Of a stretch of DNA of 39,798 bases, positions 7,950 through 15,792 are shown piece after piece. The position numbers and the translations under genes are program-made. Position 1 is the stretch's first letter. Each line of letters begins with the position of its first letter. The DNA comes from Arthrobacter crystallopoietes BAB-32 (GTDB lineage: Bacteria > Actinomycetota > Actinomycetes > Actinomycetales > Micrococcaceae): contig NZ_ANPE02000238.1 of assembly GCF_000328305.2 (NCBI RefSeq), forward strand, positions 1-39,798, given 5' to 3'. The notes under the pieces were generated by a model. The model saw only the letters and a program-made list of their open reading frames with translations. It was not told the origin of the DNA and searched no databases.

Positions 7950-9098
7950 TCAGGCCTGGCGGTGCGTGGCGGCGAGCGCTCCTTTGACGACGCCGGCGAG
8001 GGTCCCCGTCTGTTCAAGAGTCCGGCGCTGGAATTCCGCGCCGGTTCCCCGGTGCATCACCTGCTTGAGCAGCGCTTCGACCTGCGGCCCGTCTCCGTTG
8101 TCGGCCAACGCCGGCGCCAGATGTGCCATGAGCGCATCCAGCACCTCGCCCGCCGGCCGCGGAACTCCGGAGAGCGGATGCAGCAGGTCGCCGCCGATCC
8201 CCGACCTGCTCGCCCGCCAGTTCGCCAGCCGCAGGACCGCCGTGGGGACGTCGGCCGGGGGCACTGCCGCGCGCCACTGCCTGGCCGCGGTCTCCACCAG
8301 GGCTCGGCTCAAGGCTGCGATCAGGACGGCGTCGTCAGGGTAGAGGCACACGTCGGCTACCCGGATCTCCACGGTCGGGTAGCTGCGGGACAGCCGGGCA
8401 TCCAGGTAGAGCATGGCCTCGTCAAGCGGCACCTCGGTGTCCAGCAGGGCCTGCAGACGCCGACGGTAGGCGCCGAGGGAGCCGTAGATCCCGGCCGGAC
8501 CGGCCATCGGCCACCTGCCCAGGGACTGGATGCGGTAGCTGGCATAGCCGGTGTCGCGGCCCTGCCAGAAAGGGGAATTCGCGCTGAGGGCGCTGAGCAC
8601 GGGGAGCCAGCTGCGGATCCGGTCCAGCACGGCCACGCCCTCGTCGCCGGATTCCACACCCACATGGACATGGCAAGCACAGGTCAGCTGCTCCCGCGCG
8701 GTGAGGCCGAACCTCTCCTCCATGGCGCCGACGCGTGGCACCGCGGACAGATGCGGGACAAACGGGAGGACCGGCGTCGCCAACGCAGCTGCCCGCGCCC
8801 CCGCTCCCACAGCGAGCGCATCGGCCAGGGCACGGCCGGCGACGATGTCCTCCGCCAGTTCACCCAGGTCCGAGTGCACCGGCGTGATGACCTCAAGCTG
8901 TTCCCTCTGCAGCTCGGACACCAGCCTGATTCCCGCAGGGTCCCGCTGCCCGGCCAGGCCGCCCAGCACCTCGTCCACGCAGGCTTTGATGCTTCCGCTG
9001 TCCGCATCGACCAGCAGGAGTTCTTCCTCGACTCCGAAGGTGCGCACCGGCTCAGCGTAGAACAAAGAACGGGGCCGCACGAGGCCCAGCCGTGACAT
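7950..9098 (-). CDS. Carboxylate-amine ligase, glutamate-cysteine ligase type 2 (YbdK-like)
   Basis: A 382-aa ATP-dependent ligase of the GCS2/YbdK family, which couples glutamate to an amine such as cysteine. Features include RTFGVEEELLLVD at the N-terminus (metal/ATP-binding Glu), ACHVHVGV, and SANSPFWQGRDTGYASYR, all hallmark segments. Length fits the family (about 370-390 aa). The start ATG at 9096-9098 follows GGAAGGG; upstream in-frame sequence looks non-coding. Actinobacteria make mycothiol rather than glutathione, so the physiological product is uncertain. Confidence 0.85.
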   Translation of the reverse strand: MSRLGLVRPRSLFYAEPVRTFGVEEELLLVDADSGSIKACVDEVLGGLAGQRDPAGIRLVSELQREQLEVITPVHSDLGELAEDIVAGRALADALAVGAGARAAALATPVLPFVPHLSAVPRVGAMEERFGLTAREQLTCACHVHVGVESGDEGVAVLDRIRSWLPVLSALSANSPFWQGRDTGYASYRIQSLGRWPMAGPAGIYGSLGAYRRRLQALLDTEVPLDEAMLYLDARLSRSYPTVEIRVADVCLYPDDAVLIAALSRALVETAARQWRAAVPPADVPTAVLRLANWRASRSGIGGDLLHPLSGVPRPAGEVLDALMAHLAPALADNGDGPQVEALLKQVMHRGTGAEFQRRTLEQTGTLAGVVKGALAATHRQA

Positions 9099-9142
9099 TT
9101 GCCGCCCTTCCCCGCCCCCGGAATACGTGGGAGCATGCAGAC

Positions 9143-9334
9143 ATGAACGAAGAAGAGCGTCCTGAAACGGTGTCCGCTGTCGAGCACCGCGCCCAGGAAG
9201 CCGGTCCCAGCACCGGCAGCTATGCGCACCAGGACCTGGTGGCGATGATGCGGCGCCGTCGGGAGGCCGAGGAGAAGCTGCGCCTGCGCCAGCAGGCAGC
9301 AGCCAAGCCGGCGCACGGGAATGGGCAGCACTAG
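9143..9334 (+). CDS. Small charged hypothetical protein (63 aa)
   Basis: Not recognised. The ATG at 9143 is preceded by GGGAG about ten bases upstream. The protein starts MNEEERPETVS and ends in a basic helix-prone segment (MMRRRREAEEKLRLRQQ). It is divergent from the carboxylate-amine ligase, with only 44 bp between the starts, and codon use looks coding. There are no membrane segments. Confidence 0.5.
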   Translation: MNEEERPETVSAVEHRAQEAGPSTGSYAHQDLVAMMRRRREAEEKLRLRQQAAAKPAHGNGQH

Positions 9335-9403
9335 CGCGGGCTCCACCACTCCGCCGCAACCGGACCAGCGCCACCCCCGACGCCCATCGACGCAGCTGCC
9401 GCC

Positions 9404-10456
9404 TTACTCATCGGAAGCGTCGTCGGCCAGCTTGCGCCGCTCGTGCTGCCGCCTGCTGTAGGTGGCTTCGCGGATCGATTCGTTGCTGTCGAAGCTTGAC
9501 CCCAAGGCGCCGGCGAACGTCCCCAGGGAACTGGCCAGCCAAGCCAGCCGGGCGTAGTCGGCAGGGCCCACGGGATGCCTCAGCTGGGATTCCAGATACT
9601 GCCCGGAAATGATCGCCAACGAACCAAGGAAGAGGACCACGAACAGCAGCGCATACATGGCCGCAACGCTCAGCAGCACGGTGATCACGGTGGCCGCATT
9701 GTCCAGTCCCGAACGCCCGGAGAGGCCAAGGCGTTCACTCCGATCCCACAGCCCGTTGTGCCCGATGAGCCATATCGTCATGGCGCAGATCGACAGGAGG
9801 CTGATTCCGGCCAGCCGCAGCGGGATGGAAGCAGCGGCCATATTCCAGATCGACGTGTAGAAGATACCGAAGGCGCCGGTGCCAATGGCCGCCGCGGTCG
9901 CGCTCGACAGCGATGGAAGCAAACGGCCGGGCCGGTTGCTGCGCACCATTCCCAGCATCAGCCGGATCTTCGCGCGGACTCCGGCGGAATAGGAGTGCCG
10001 GACAACCTTCCCCGGCTGCCTTGGACCATCAGGAGAATAACCGTCGGCCATCTGCCGCACTGCCCTCAGGACTGCCTGCAGCGTGCGGGCGGTAACCCGC
10101 AGGCTCCCCAGCGCCGGCAGGGACACCAAGGCCGCTCCCTCACCCACGTCCACATCGCTGATAAGCGGCTGGTCTCCAGTAAAGCGCGGCAGGTCGGTGA
10201 GGTAGACCAGGAGATCCCAGCCGTGCTCCCGCTTCAGGCCGGCGGCATACTTCAACAGCTGGATATCGCCCGCCGCATTGATCGGAAGTGTCCCGCGGAT
10301 TACCGAAACCTGCCACCCGACGTCGGACCCGCCGGTGCCGGACAACGCATCCTGCAACCGCAAGACCAGCTTGTGGGCCACCGCATCCGGGAGGCCCGGG
10401 TCCGCCATCAAGCCGAGGACAATCCTGCGGCGGCCTCCCTCCCCTTCCCCTGGCAC
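9404..10456 (-). CDS. Conserved-looking multi-pass membrane protein, unknown function
   Basis: A 350-aa protein I do not recognise. Residues 1-165 form a soluble domain (IVLGLMADPGLPDAVAHKL at the start, then WDLLVYLTDLPRF, a strand-loop typical of an alpha/beta fold). Residues about 175-310 hold three or four hydrophobic segments, including IPLRLAGISLLSICAMTIWL and a long run starting AMYALLFVVLFLG. The tail is basic and hydrophilic (YSRRQHERRK). The start is a GTG with AGGAGG eight bases upstream. It stands alone, with no operon partner to suggest a role. Confidence 0.75.
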   Translation of the reverse strand: MPGEGEGGRRRIVLGLMADPGLPDAVAHKLVLRLQDALSGTGGSDVGWQVSVIRGTLPINAAGDIQLLKYAAGLKREHGWDLLVYLTDLPRFTGDQPLISDVDVGEGAALVSLPALGSLRVTARTLQAVLRAVRQMADGYSPDGPRQPGKVVRHSYSAGVRAKIRLMLGMVRSNRPGRLLPSLSSATAAAIGTGAFGIFYTSIWNMAAASIPLRLAGISLLSICAMTIWLIGHNGLWDRSERLGLSGRSGLDNAATVITVLLSVAAMYALLFVVLFLGSLAIISGQYLESQLRHPVGPADYARLAWLASSLGTFAGALGSSFDSNESIREATYSRRQHERRKLADDASDE

Positions 10457-10600
10457 GGTGAGGACCTCCTACTGCCGACTTCGGACCTGCACCGAACGGG
10501 AAACCGCCCAACAAGCCGTAACTACCCTTACTGTATCGAGCCAGCGGCCACGCCACGGTTGTCGCTCCGAAACACCCACGCACCGCCTGGCTTGATCCTG

Positions 10601-11224
10601 CTACGCGCCGAACGCCATCCGCAGGCCCAGGGCAAACATCACGACGGCGATCAGGCCATCGAGGATCCGCCAGGCCACAGGCTTGGCGAAAACCGGCCGC
10701 AGCAGCCGGGCGCCGAAACCCAGCGCGCTGAACCAGACGATGCTGCCGAGCATCGCGCCACCGCCGAACCACCAGCGCGCCTCCCCGGCCTGGCTGTTGG
10801 CCACCGAGCCCAGCAGCAGCACGGTGTCCAGGTACACATGCGGATTCAGCCAGGTCAGCGCCAGCACCGTCGCCACCGCTGCCTTGCGGCTCAACGAACC
10901 CTGCTGTTCCGAGGCCGTCAGCGCGCCCGGCCGGATCGCCCGCTTCGCGGCGAGGATGCCGTAGGCCAACAGGAACGCCGCCCCTGCAAAACGGATAATA
11001 ACGACGACGGCGGGGGCCGCTTCGATCAGCGTGCCGATCCCGAGGATGCCCGCGGCGATCAGCAACGCGTCGGACAGCGCGCAGATCAGGACCACCGCCG
11101 GCACGTGCTCGCCCCGGATGCCCTGCCGCAGCACAAAAGCGTTCTGGGCACCGATGGCAACGATGAGGGCGAGTCCGGTGCCGAAGCCGAGCAAGGCCGC
11201 CTGGAGGATGTCCGCTGGAATCAC
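10601..11224 (-). CDS. LysE/ArgO-family amino-acid exporter
   Basis: A 207-aa inner-membrane exporter of the LysE superfamily, whose members export basic amino acids. The family signature GFGTGLALIVAIGAQNAFVL is at the N-terminus, and TWLNPHVYLDTVLLLG corresponds to the conserved NPH.YLDT stretch. Five to six hydrophobic segments are visible. No Met precedes the signature, so the GTG at 11222-11224 is taken as the start, giving the usual family length. No LysG/ArgP-type activator is adjacent. The AVVVIIRF segment is encoded by a dispersed-motif copy. Confidence 0.88.
   Translation of the reverse strand: MIPADILQAALLGFGTGLALIVAIGAQNAFVLRQGIRGEHVPAVVLICALSDALLIAAGILGIGTLIEAAPAVVVIIRFAGAAFLLAYGILAAKRAIRPGALTASEQQGSLSRKAAVATVLALTWLNPHVYLDTVLLLGSVANSQAGEARWWFGGGAMLGSIVWFSALGFGARLLRPVFAKPVAWRILDGLIAVVMFALGLRMAFGA
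10993..11012 (+). repeat. Dispersed ACGACGG motif, copy 5
   Basis: Reads GGATAATAACGACGACGGCG on the plus strand, antisense in the LysE exporter gene, where it gives GTC GTC GTT ATT (V-V-V-I) with two uncommon codons in a row. Confidence 0.6.
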
Positions 11225-11414
11225 CCACCCGACGCTACTATGTCCCTCGATCCGGAACCGCCCCGCTCCCGGCGGTGACCCGACCGGAGTGGGACTCGCC
11301 CGCGGTGAACAGCCCGACGGTCTCGGCGGATATCGGCCAAGCCATTCCCAAGCGACCAGCCGGCCAGTAGGTTGGGTGATTGATTCCCCTCCCGCCACTC
11401 CGGAAGGACCTCCC

Positions 11415-11606
11415 ATGGCCGATCCCAGCCCGATCGACATCCAGAAGGCGCTCGGCGGCGTCGACTATCCGGCCTCCGCGGCCGACCTGGTGAAGAAAGC
11501 GGAGGACTCGGGCGCCGACAGCGGCGTCCTGGACGCACTCCGCAGCCTGCCTGACCGCCAGTACGAAAACCCGGCGGAAGTCAACAAGGCCATCTCCGGC
11601 AACTGA
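11415..11606 (+). CDS. DUF2795 domain protein (63 aa)
   Basis: A small soluble protein of the DUF2795 family. It runs VDYPASAADLVKKAEDSGAD, then LRSLPDRQYENPAEVNKAI, which matches the family pattern almost end to end. Biochemical role unknown. GGAAGGA lies seven bases before the ATG. It is divergent from the LysE exporter and upstream of the DUF3817 gene on the same strand, 122 bp away. Family call confident. Confidence 0.85.
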   Translation: MADPSPIDIQKALGGVDYPASAADLVKKAEDSGADSGVLDALRSLPDRQYENPAEVNKAISGN

Positions 11607-11728
11607 CCCCGGCATCGACACCCGCTCAGGGTGGCAATGGGCCACCCCCGGCCGCCAGCCGGAAATGCCCCGGCCTGCCGGCGCACGGTAAATTGGTAGG
11701 GATCTGCTTTCCCCACCAAAGGACTCCG

Positions 11729-12190
11729 ATGTCGCCCCGCGCCCTGTTCCGCTCCGTCGCTTTCGCCGAAGCAGTCACCTGGACGCTGCTGCTGATCGCC
11801 CTGTTCCTGAAGTACGGCCTGCAAACGGCCCCGCTCGCCACGACGATCGCGGGCGGACTGCATGGCTTTGTCTTCCTGTGCTACGTGGCGAGCACGTGCT
11901 TCACGTGGGTGAACCAGAAATGGACTACCGGAACCGGCCTGCTTGCGGTGGCCTCCGCCGTCGTTCCCTACGCCACCATCCCCGTGGAGAAATCACTGGA
12001 CCGCAGGGGCCTGCTCGACGGCGGGTGGCGGCTGGCCGACGGCGGCGACGAACCGCGCGGACTGCTGGAGAAACTCCAGGCGTGGGTCCTGCGCAAGCCC
12101 GCCACCGCCGTCGTTGTTGCCCTGGTGGCAGTGGCTGCGGTCTTCAGCTTCCTGCTGTTCCTCGGCCCGCCTGATGCCTGGTTCGCCTAA
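11729..12190 (+). CDS. DUF3817 membrane protein
   Basis: A 153-aa integral membrane protein. FRSVAFAEAVTWTLLLIALF and GGLHGFVFLCYVAS are the two conserved DUF3817 helices, followed by a helix ending in the VPYATIPVEK motif. The C-terminal part is a soluble linker and one more hydrophobic helix (VALVAVAAVFSFLLFL), longer than the minimal domain. The ATG at 11729 has AAAGGA upstream. Function unknown. The AVVVAL stretch overlaps a weaker dispersed-motif copy. Confidence 0.82.
   Translation: MSPRALFRSVAFAEAVTWTLLLIALFLKYGLQTAPLATTIAGGLHGFVFLCYVASTCFTWVNQKWTTGTGLLAVASAVVPYATIPVEKSLDRRGLLDGGWRLADGGDEPRGLLEKLQAWVLRKPATAVVVALVAVAAVFSFLLFLGPPDAWFA
12105..12122 (-). repeat. Dispersed ACGACGG motif, weaker copy 6
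   Basis: Minus strand GGGCAACAACGACGGCGG in the DUF3817 gene (A-V-V-V with GTT GTT). The A/T flank is only partly matched. A still weaker copy, GGGAACGACGGCGG, is nearby at 11955-11968. Confidence 0.4.
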
Positions 12191-12251
12191 TCGCGGCTGA
12201 CGCGCAGCCGATCCAGCCAAAAGGACCAGCCGCCCGACCGAACGCTGCCCG

Positions 12252-12590
12252 CTAGGCCGCCAGGGCCACGTCGGCGGCACCGCTCGCCGCCACCGCCGCG
12301 CCGGACGGCTGGACCACGCGCAGGTCGCATTCCGTCCCGTCCGCACCCGCGGCCCCGGGAAGCATTCCCGCCTCCGCCCAGCCGGACAGCTGCTCCAGCG
12401 CCTCCGGCGTCGCCGAGGCCCGCGCTAAATCCAGAACGAGTGCCGGCCCGGCAGTGAGAGCATTGGCACGCCGGGCCACGCTGTAGAGCGCCTGGATATT
12501 CCTGGTGTCCACATGGCCCTTGACCTCGATGCGGGCGGTGTTGCACTCGACATCCACGCCCACAACGACCTTGAGTTTGTCGCTCTCCAT
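12252..12590 (-). CDS. Small STAS-like protein (112 aa)
   Basis: A soluble protein with a plausible STAS/anti-anti-sigma-like fold: beta strands (VVVGVDVECNTARIEVKG), a helix (TRNIQALYSVARRAN), then PALVLDLARASATPEALEQL, which resembles the STAS strand-loop-helix. No certain phosphorylatable Ser is seen at the usual site. It begins two bases after the stop of the acetyltransferase-like gene, so the two form an operon. The assignment is tentative. Confidence 0.65.
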   Translation of the reverse strand: MESDKLKVVVGVDVECNTARIEVKGHVDTRNIQALYSVARRANALTAGPALVLDLARASATPEALEQLSGWAEAGMLPGAAGADGTECDLRVVQPSGAAVAASGAADVALAA

Positions 12591-12592
12591 GA

Positions 12593-12994
12593 CTAGGCAG
12601 CTGCCGCCTCTCGCACGCGGACCAGGGTGGCCGCCTTGCGGGCATTGCGCTTGGCCTCCATTTCGGCCTCCGCCTTCAGGACCTCCTCGAAGGACTCGCG
12701 GAACCGGTCGCGGTCTCCTGCGGGCACCAGCTGAAGGTACACCGGGTGGGCAAAGATGCGCTTGCGGACCTCGTGGCAGAAGGGCAGAACGGACAGGCGG
12801 CGCCGGTGGGCGTCCGCCAAGGCGTTGCGGATCAGCCGGTCGTCCAGCCCGGTGCCGCGGAAGTCCTGCCCCACTGCGGTGTGGAGAAGCCACATCTGGT
12901 CGCCCTCAATGCGGTAGTGCAATGAACCTGCCACCGCTCCGTCAACGTAGGCATCGTACTGGGACGCACCGAAGTTGTCTCGAATGACCTGCAT
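12593..12994 (-). CDS. GCN5-like N-acetyltransferase, small (CG/PF14542-type)
   Basis: A 133-aa protein. The core has YDAYVDGAVAGSLHYRIEGD, then LLHTAVGQDFRGTGLDDRLI (the acetyl-CoA loop) and LSVLPFCHEVRKRIFAHPVY, which together match the small one-domain GNAT type (Acetyltransf_CG, no known substrate). A basic, coiled-coil-like tail (KAEAEMEAKRNARKAATLV) follows. GAGGAGAG precedes the ATG at 12994. It leads a two-gene operon with the STAS-like gene. The promoter region carries a TetR-type operator, so it is probably repressed by the TetR gene just upstream. Confidence 0.8.
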   Translation of the reverse strand: MQVIRDNFGASQYDAYVDGAVAGSLHYRIEGDQMWLLHTAVGQDFRGTGLDDRLIRNALADAHRRRLSVLPFCHEVRKRIFAHPVYLQLVPAGDRDRFRESFEEVLKAEAEMEAKRNARKAATLVRVREAAAA

Positions 12995-13103
12995 GCTCTC
13001 TCCTCTGTTTTCGCCCCGGGGCACGGCGCCCACCGAATGTTCCGGCGAGCCCGAAGCTCCGGGTCGGCCTCCCGTTCCTTCGGGTCCGGGCTGCCATCGG
13101 ATC

Positions 13104-13156
13104 TTGCTTACAAGGTAAGCAAAGCATGCTTAGTATCGATCGCGCAAAACGTTCAA
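13104..13156 (-). promoter_or_regulatory. TetR-type operator and promoter of the GNAT/STAS pair
   Basis: TTGCTTAC-AAG-GTAAGCAA (13104-13122) is a perfect 8-bp inverted repeat with a 3-bp spacer. On the minus strand a possible -35 (TTGAAC, 13151-13156) and -10 (TAAGCA, 13127-13132) are 18 bp apart, immediately upstream of the operator, so a bound repressor would cover the transcription start. The TTAC-N3-GTAA core recurs at 14027-14039. Confidence 0.6.
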
Positions 13157-13178
13157 TCGAAATCCGGCGAAATATGCG

Positions 13179-13892
13179 TCAATTGCGCATGGCCTCCAAG
13201 CGGTCCAGCAGCTGGTCCAGCGCCTCTTCGAACTCCTGCTCGGACCGGTCCTCGGAGAGCAGCTCCTGGACGCGCTGCAGCACCGGATAGTCGCTCAGGT
13301 CAGTGGGCCGCGGCGGACGCGGTTCGGCCTCCTCCACCGGGCCGACATCCGCCCCCATGGAGGAAACCTCAAGCAGCAGATGGCCCAACAGGAAACTGCT
13401 GAAGGCCCGGTAGGCGTCCACCGCGGCCCGGTCGCTGAAGCCCGACGAAGTCAGCGCGCCAAGGAAGGACTCCACCCAACGCAGGCTCCGCAACGGCGGC
13501 CGGACCCAGGGAGCCTCGGTCGGGCGCGTTGCGACCAGCGGAAAAACCTGCGGGCGCCGCAGTGCCAGCCGCCGCAACCCGTGCGCCAGGCGCAGCAGGT
13601 AGTCCTGCCAACCGTGATCCGGTTCCACTTCAACTTCCGGATCCCGATAGAGCTCATCGACGACGGTTTCCACAATGCCGTCCAGCAGGCTTTCCCGGGA
13701 CGGCACGTAGCGGTAGAGCGACATCGCCTCGACACCGAGCTCTCCGCCGAGCCGCCGCATCGTGAGCTGGCGGACACCGAACTCCTCCACGAAATCCACG
13801 CCCGCTTCCAGAATCCGCTGGCGGTCGAGTCTCGGCTTGTCGGCACCGGCTTTCGGGGCCTCTCCCCGGTTCGCTGCACCTGATTCGGACAC
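13179..13892 (-). CDS. TetR-family repressor
   Basis: A 237-aa repressor. The N-terminal HTH is typical: RILEAGVDFVEEFGVRQLTM, RRLGGELGVEAMSLYRYVPS and RESLLDGIVETVVDELY. The C-terminal ligand domain resembles the tetracycline-repressor type C-terminal domain. The GTG at 13892 is preceded by GGGAGGGGG at good spacing; the longer in-frame extension to 14000 looks non-coding. Operator-like repeats lie on both sides of the gene, so it probably represses itself or the divergent small gene as well as the GNAT/STAS pair. Inducer unknown. Confidence 0.88.
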   Translation of the reverse strand: MSESGAANRGEAPKAGADKPRLDRQRILEAGVDFVEEFGVRQLTMRRLGGELGVEAMSLYRYVPSRESLLDGIVETVVDELYRDPEVEVEPDHGWQDYLLRLAHGLRRLALRRPQVFPLVATRPTEAPWVRPPLRSLRWVESFLGALTSSGFSDRAAVDAYRAFSSFLLGHLLLEVSSMGADVGPVEEAEPRPPRPTDLSDYPVLQRVQELLSEDRSEQEFEEALDQLLDRLEAMRN

Positions 13893-14026
13893 GGTCAGCC
13901 CCCTCCCTGCGGCTTTTTCCAGCGTACGCGTCCGCAGCAGTGCAAGTCCCGACAGCTGGGAACATCCGGACAATTTTTGTGTTCGCCGAGCGAAAATCAC
14001 GCCATCGGGGTTGGCCTTGGGCGAAC

Positions 14027-14039
14027 CTTACACCGTAAG
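14027..14039. promoter_or_regulatory. Second TetR-type operator
   Basis: CTTAC-ACC-GTAAG matches the inner 5+3+5 pattern of the 13104-13122 operator. It lies between the divergent TetR gene and the 69-aa gene, ten bases before the latter's ATG. Confidence 0.5.
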
Positions 14040-14048
14040 CTCTTTGTC

Positions 14049-14258
14049 ATGGACAACGAGTTGAAACAGGTGTGGGCCGCCTCCGCCGCGGTCGAGACCC
14101 TGCAAGTCGAAATCGACCAAGCGCAGGCCAATCTGGATGACGCCATTGACGAAGCCAAGAAAGCCGGCGCACGGCCGGAGGCCATCGAAACAGCAGCCAA
14201 CCTGACGCCGGAGGAACTCAACGAGCGCGTCCCGGTCCAGCCAACAGAAATGGCCTGA
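14049..14258 (+). CDS. Small helical hypothetical protein (69 aa)
   Basis: Unrecognised. It begins MDNELKQVWAASAAVETLQV and is predicted mostly helical (VEIDQAQANLDDAIDEAKKAG), ending LTPEELNERVPVQPTEMA. It looks like a short coiled-coil protein. No ribosome-binding site precedes the ATG, so it may be leaderless. It is divergent from the TetR gene, with an operator copy directly upstream. GGCCTGACCAGGCC at the stop codon could form a weak hairpin. Confidence 0.6.
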   Translation: MDNELKQVWAASAAVETLQVEIDQAQANLDDAIDEAKKAGARPEAIETAANLTPEELNERVPVQPTEMA

Positions 14259-14639
14259 CCAGGCCTGAACACCCTGGCTGCGCCCCACGCAGTCATTTGA
14301 CGACGGCCGATGGTTGCCGTCAGCGGGGAGGCCGCGCCCCAAGCGGAGTCTCCCGTTTGAAGGCCGCCGGCGGTTACCGGCAGCCTTGCGAAGCGTCAGA
14401 CGACAAGAGGAACCGCGTGCACCTCGTCGGCGCGGTGGCCGGCACGCTCATGTATACGCTGGACAGCTTCGGCCGATGGCGCCTCCGAGAGGTAGCGCAC
14501 TTCCCTGGACCGCGGCATCGGCTAGGCAGTTTTTCAGCCAAGTCGCAGGCGCTCACCCGTCTGCCAATCAAGGGATTTGCCCGTCTCGTTGGGATCCCTC
14601 TCTAATCGTGCTCCGCCCGACGAGGTCGTGACAATGGCG
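14259..14639. other. Gap without a recognisable gene
   Basis: About 380 bases. Short open frames of 100 or so codons exist on the plus strand (for example 14297-14605) but have shadow-like composition and no ribosome-binding site. No tRNA, terminator with T-run, or repeat is evident; a loose dispersed-motif relative (TCATTTGACGACGGCCG) is at 14293-14309. Confidence 0.4.
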
Positions 14640-15737
14640 TCAGCGCGTGGAACTAACGACGGCGGCATGCGCCTCCGCGGACAGGTTCCGGCTCGTGCCT
14701 GCTAGGTCAAAGATCCGGCGGCAACCGTCAAGCTCCACTGTCAGGGCCGCCCCTGCTGCTCGGCCATCAAGCAGTGGCCACAGAACCGCGAAGCGGCTCG
14801 GAGCCGCATCGCATTCCCCTGCAGGCTCAGCTGCCTTTGCAGCTTCCAGCACCAACGTTTTGTTGCCACCGGTCAATGTCGCCGCACCGGCAAAAGTGCC
14901 CGAAACCCACTTCACCACCTTGAATGGACCGCTTTCCCCTGCCGCCGCACCTTCGCTTCCTGACCCCTCCTCCGCGACGGCGTCATAGCTACAGGCCCGA
15001 ATTTCAGCTGCCTCATCCGCTTCCGGGAGCGCCCCTCCCGAAGCTTCAGCATTCAGGCCAGGGACGGCGCCTTCACCGGTTCCCGGTGCGAACGGAGCAT
15101 CCGGCGCAGGCAGCAGCAAGGTCGATCCCTCTACCGGAAGCTTCCAGCGTGACGGACAGTCCGCTTCCAGTGCGGCTCTCGGCTCAAGCAGGCCTAACCT
15201 GTGCACGGCGGAATCGGTGACCGCGAGTCCGGCCAGTGCCTCGTGCACGCCGGGCTTCGTCTTCAAGCAGGCGTCCCGCGGCCACGCTGCCCGGATGGCC
15301 CGGCCTTGGCCGTCCAGCAGCCACAGCTCCGGCACAAGCTCAAGGTCCGCGGTGCACAGCTGGTTCTTCCCGGCCTCATCGCTTGATTGCGAAAGCGCAG
15401 TAATCAGGCTGTCGAAATCCCCAGTCAGCCGGTCCTCGCGCACCGCCGACCAGCGGCCCTCGGCGTCTTCGACGGTCTCCAAGGAAGCACTGCAGCGGAC
15501 TGCCGCAACCGGAGCGAACCCGGCCGGCACGCTCCCGGCCTCCGGACCGGGCAGCGGTGTGGGCTCGGCCCCCTCCATCAGGACGGCAGGTGAAAGCCGG
15601 CAGTCGTGTGCGGCGACCACCTCCGCTGGAGGCGGCCTGAACTCGCCCGTGCCGCCAGCCGTACCGCACGCTGCCAAGCCTGCGGCCATGGCCGGCATGA
15701 GAAACAGGCTACGCCACGCCGATCCCCCAAACGCCAT
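14640..15737 (-). CDS. Putative lipoprotein, unknown function
   Basis: A 365-aa exported protein. The signal peptide ends in a lipobox, GLAACG, with Cys at residue 24. The mature part has several Cys residues (DCRLSP, VRCSAS, NQLCTADLEL, RDACLK, ADCPSR, RACSYD, GECDA, DGCRR), which suggests disulfides in an extracytoplasmic fold. The middle is Ala/Gly/Glu-rich and low complexity. The family is not recognised. The start ATG at 15735-15737 follows a GGGGGCGGG tract. It lies 55 bp downstream of dnaB on the same strand. The last codons (A-A-V-V-S-S-T-R) include a dispersed-motif copy. Confidence 0.75.
   Translation of the reverse strand: MAFGGSAWRSLFLMPAMAAGLAACGTAGGTGEFRPPPAEVVAAHDCRLSPAVLMEGAEPTPLPGPEAGSVPAGFAPVAAVRCSASLETVEDAEGRWSAVREDRLTGDFDSLITALSQSSDEAGKNQLCTADLELVPELWLLDGQGRAIRAAWPRDACLKTKPGVHEALAGLAVTDSAVHRLGLLEPRAALEADCPSRWKLPVEGSTLLLPAPDAPFAPGTGEGAVPGLNAEASGGALPEADEAAEIRACSYDAVAEEGSGSEGAAAGESGPFKVVKWVSGTFAGAATLTGGNKTLVLEAAKAAEPAGECDAAPSRFAVLWPLLDGRAAGAALTVELDGCRRIFDLAGTSRNLSAEAHAAVVSSTR
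14649..14666 (+). repeat. Dispersed ACGACGG motif, copy 7
   Basis: GGAACTAACGACGGCGGC, at the extreme 3' end of the lipoprotein gene (antisense; GTC GTT AGT). Confidence 0.6.
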
Positions 15738-15792
15738 GTCCCGCCCCCGTCCCCCGTTCCTGAGTTCAGTGTAGCGAGGGCGGGCGGTAGGG

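Noticed and set aside
14297-14605. Plus-strand open frame of 102 codons in the gap
   Set aside because: Composition resembles non-coding sequence and there is no start signal or recognisable domain; left as a gap.
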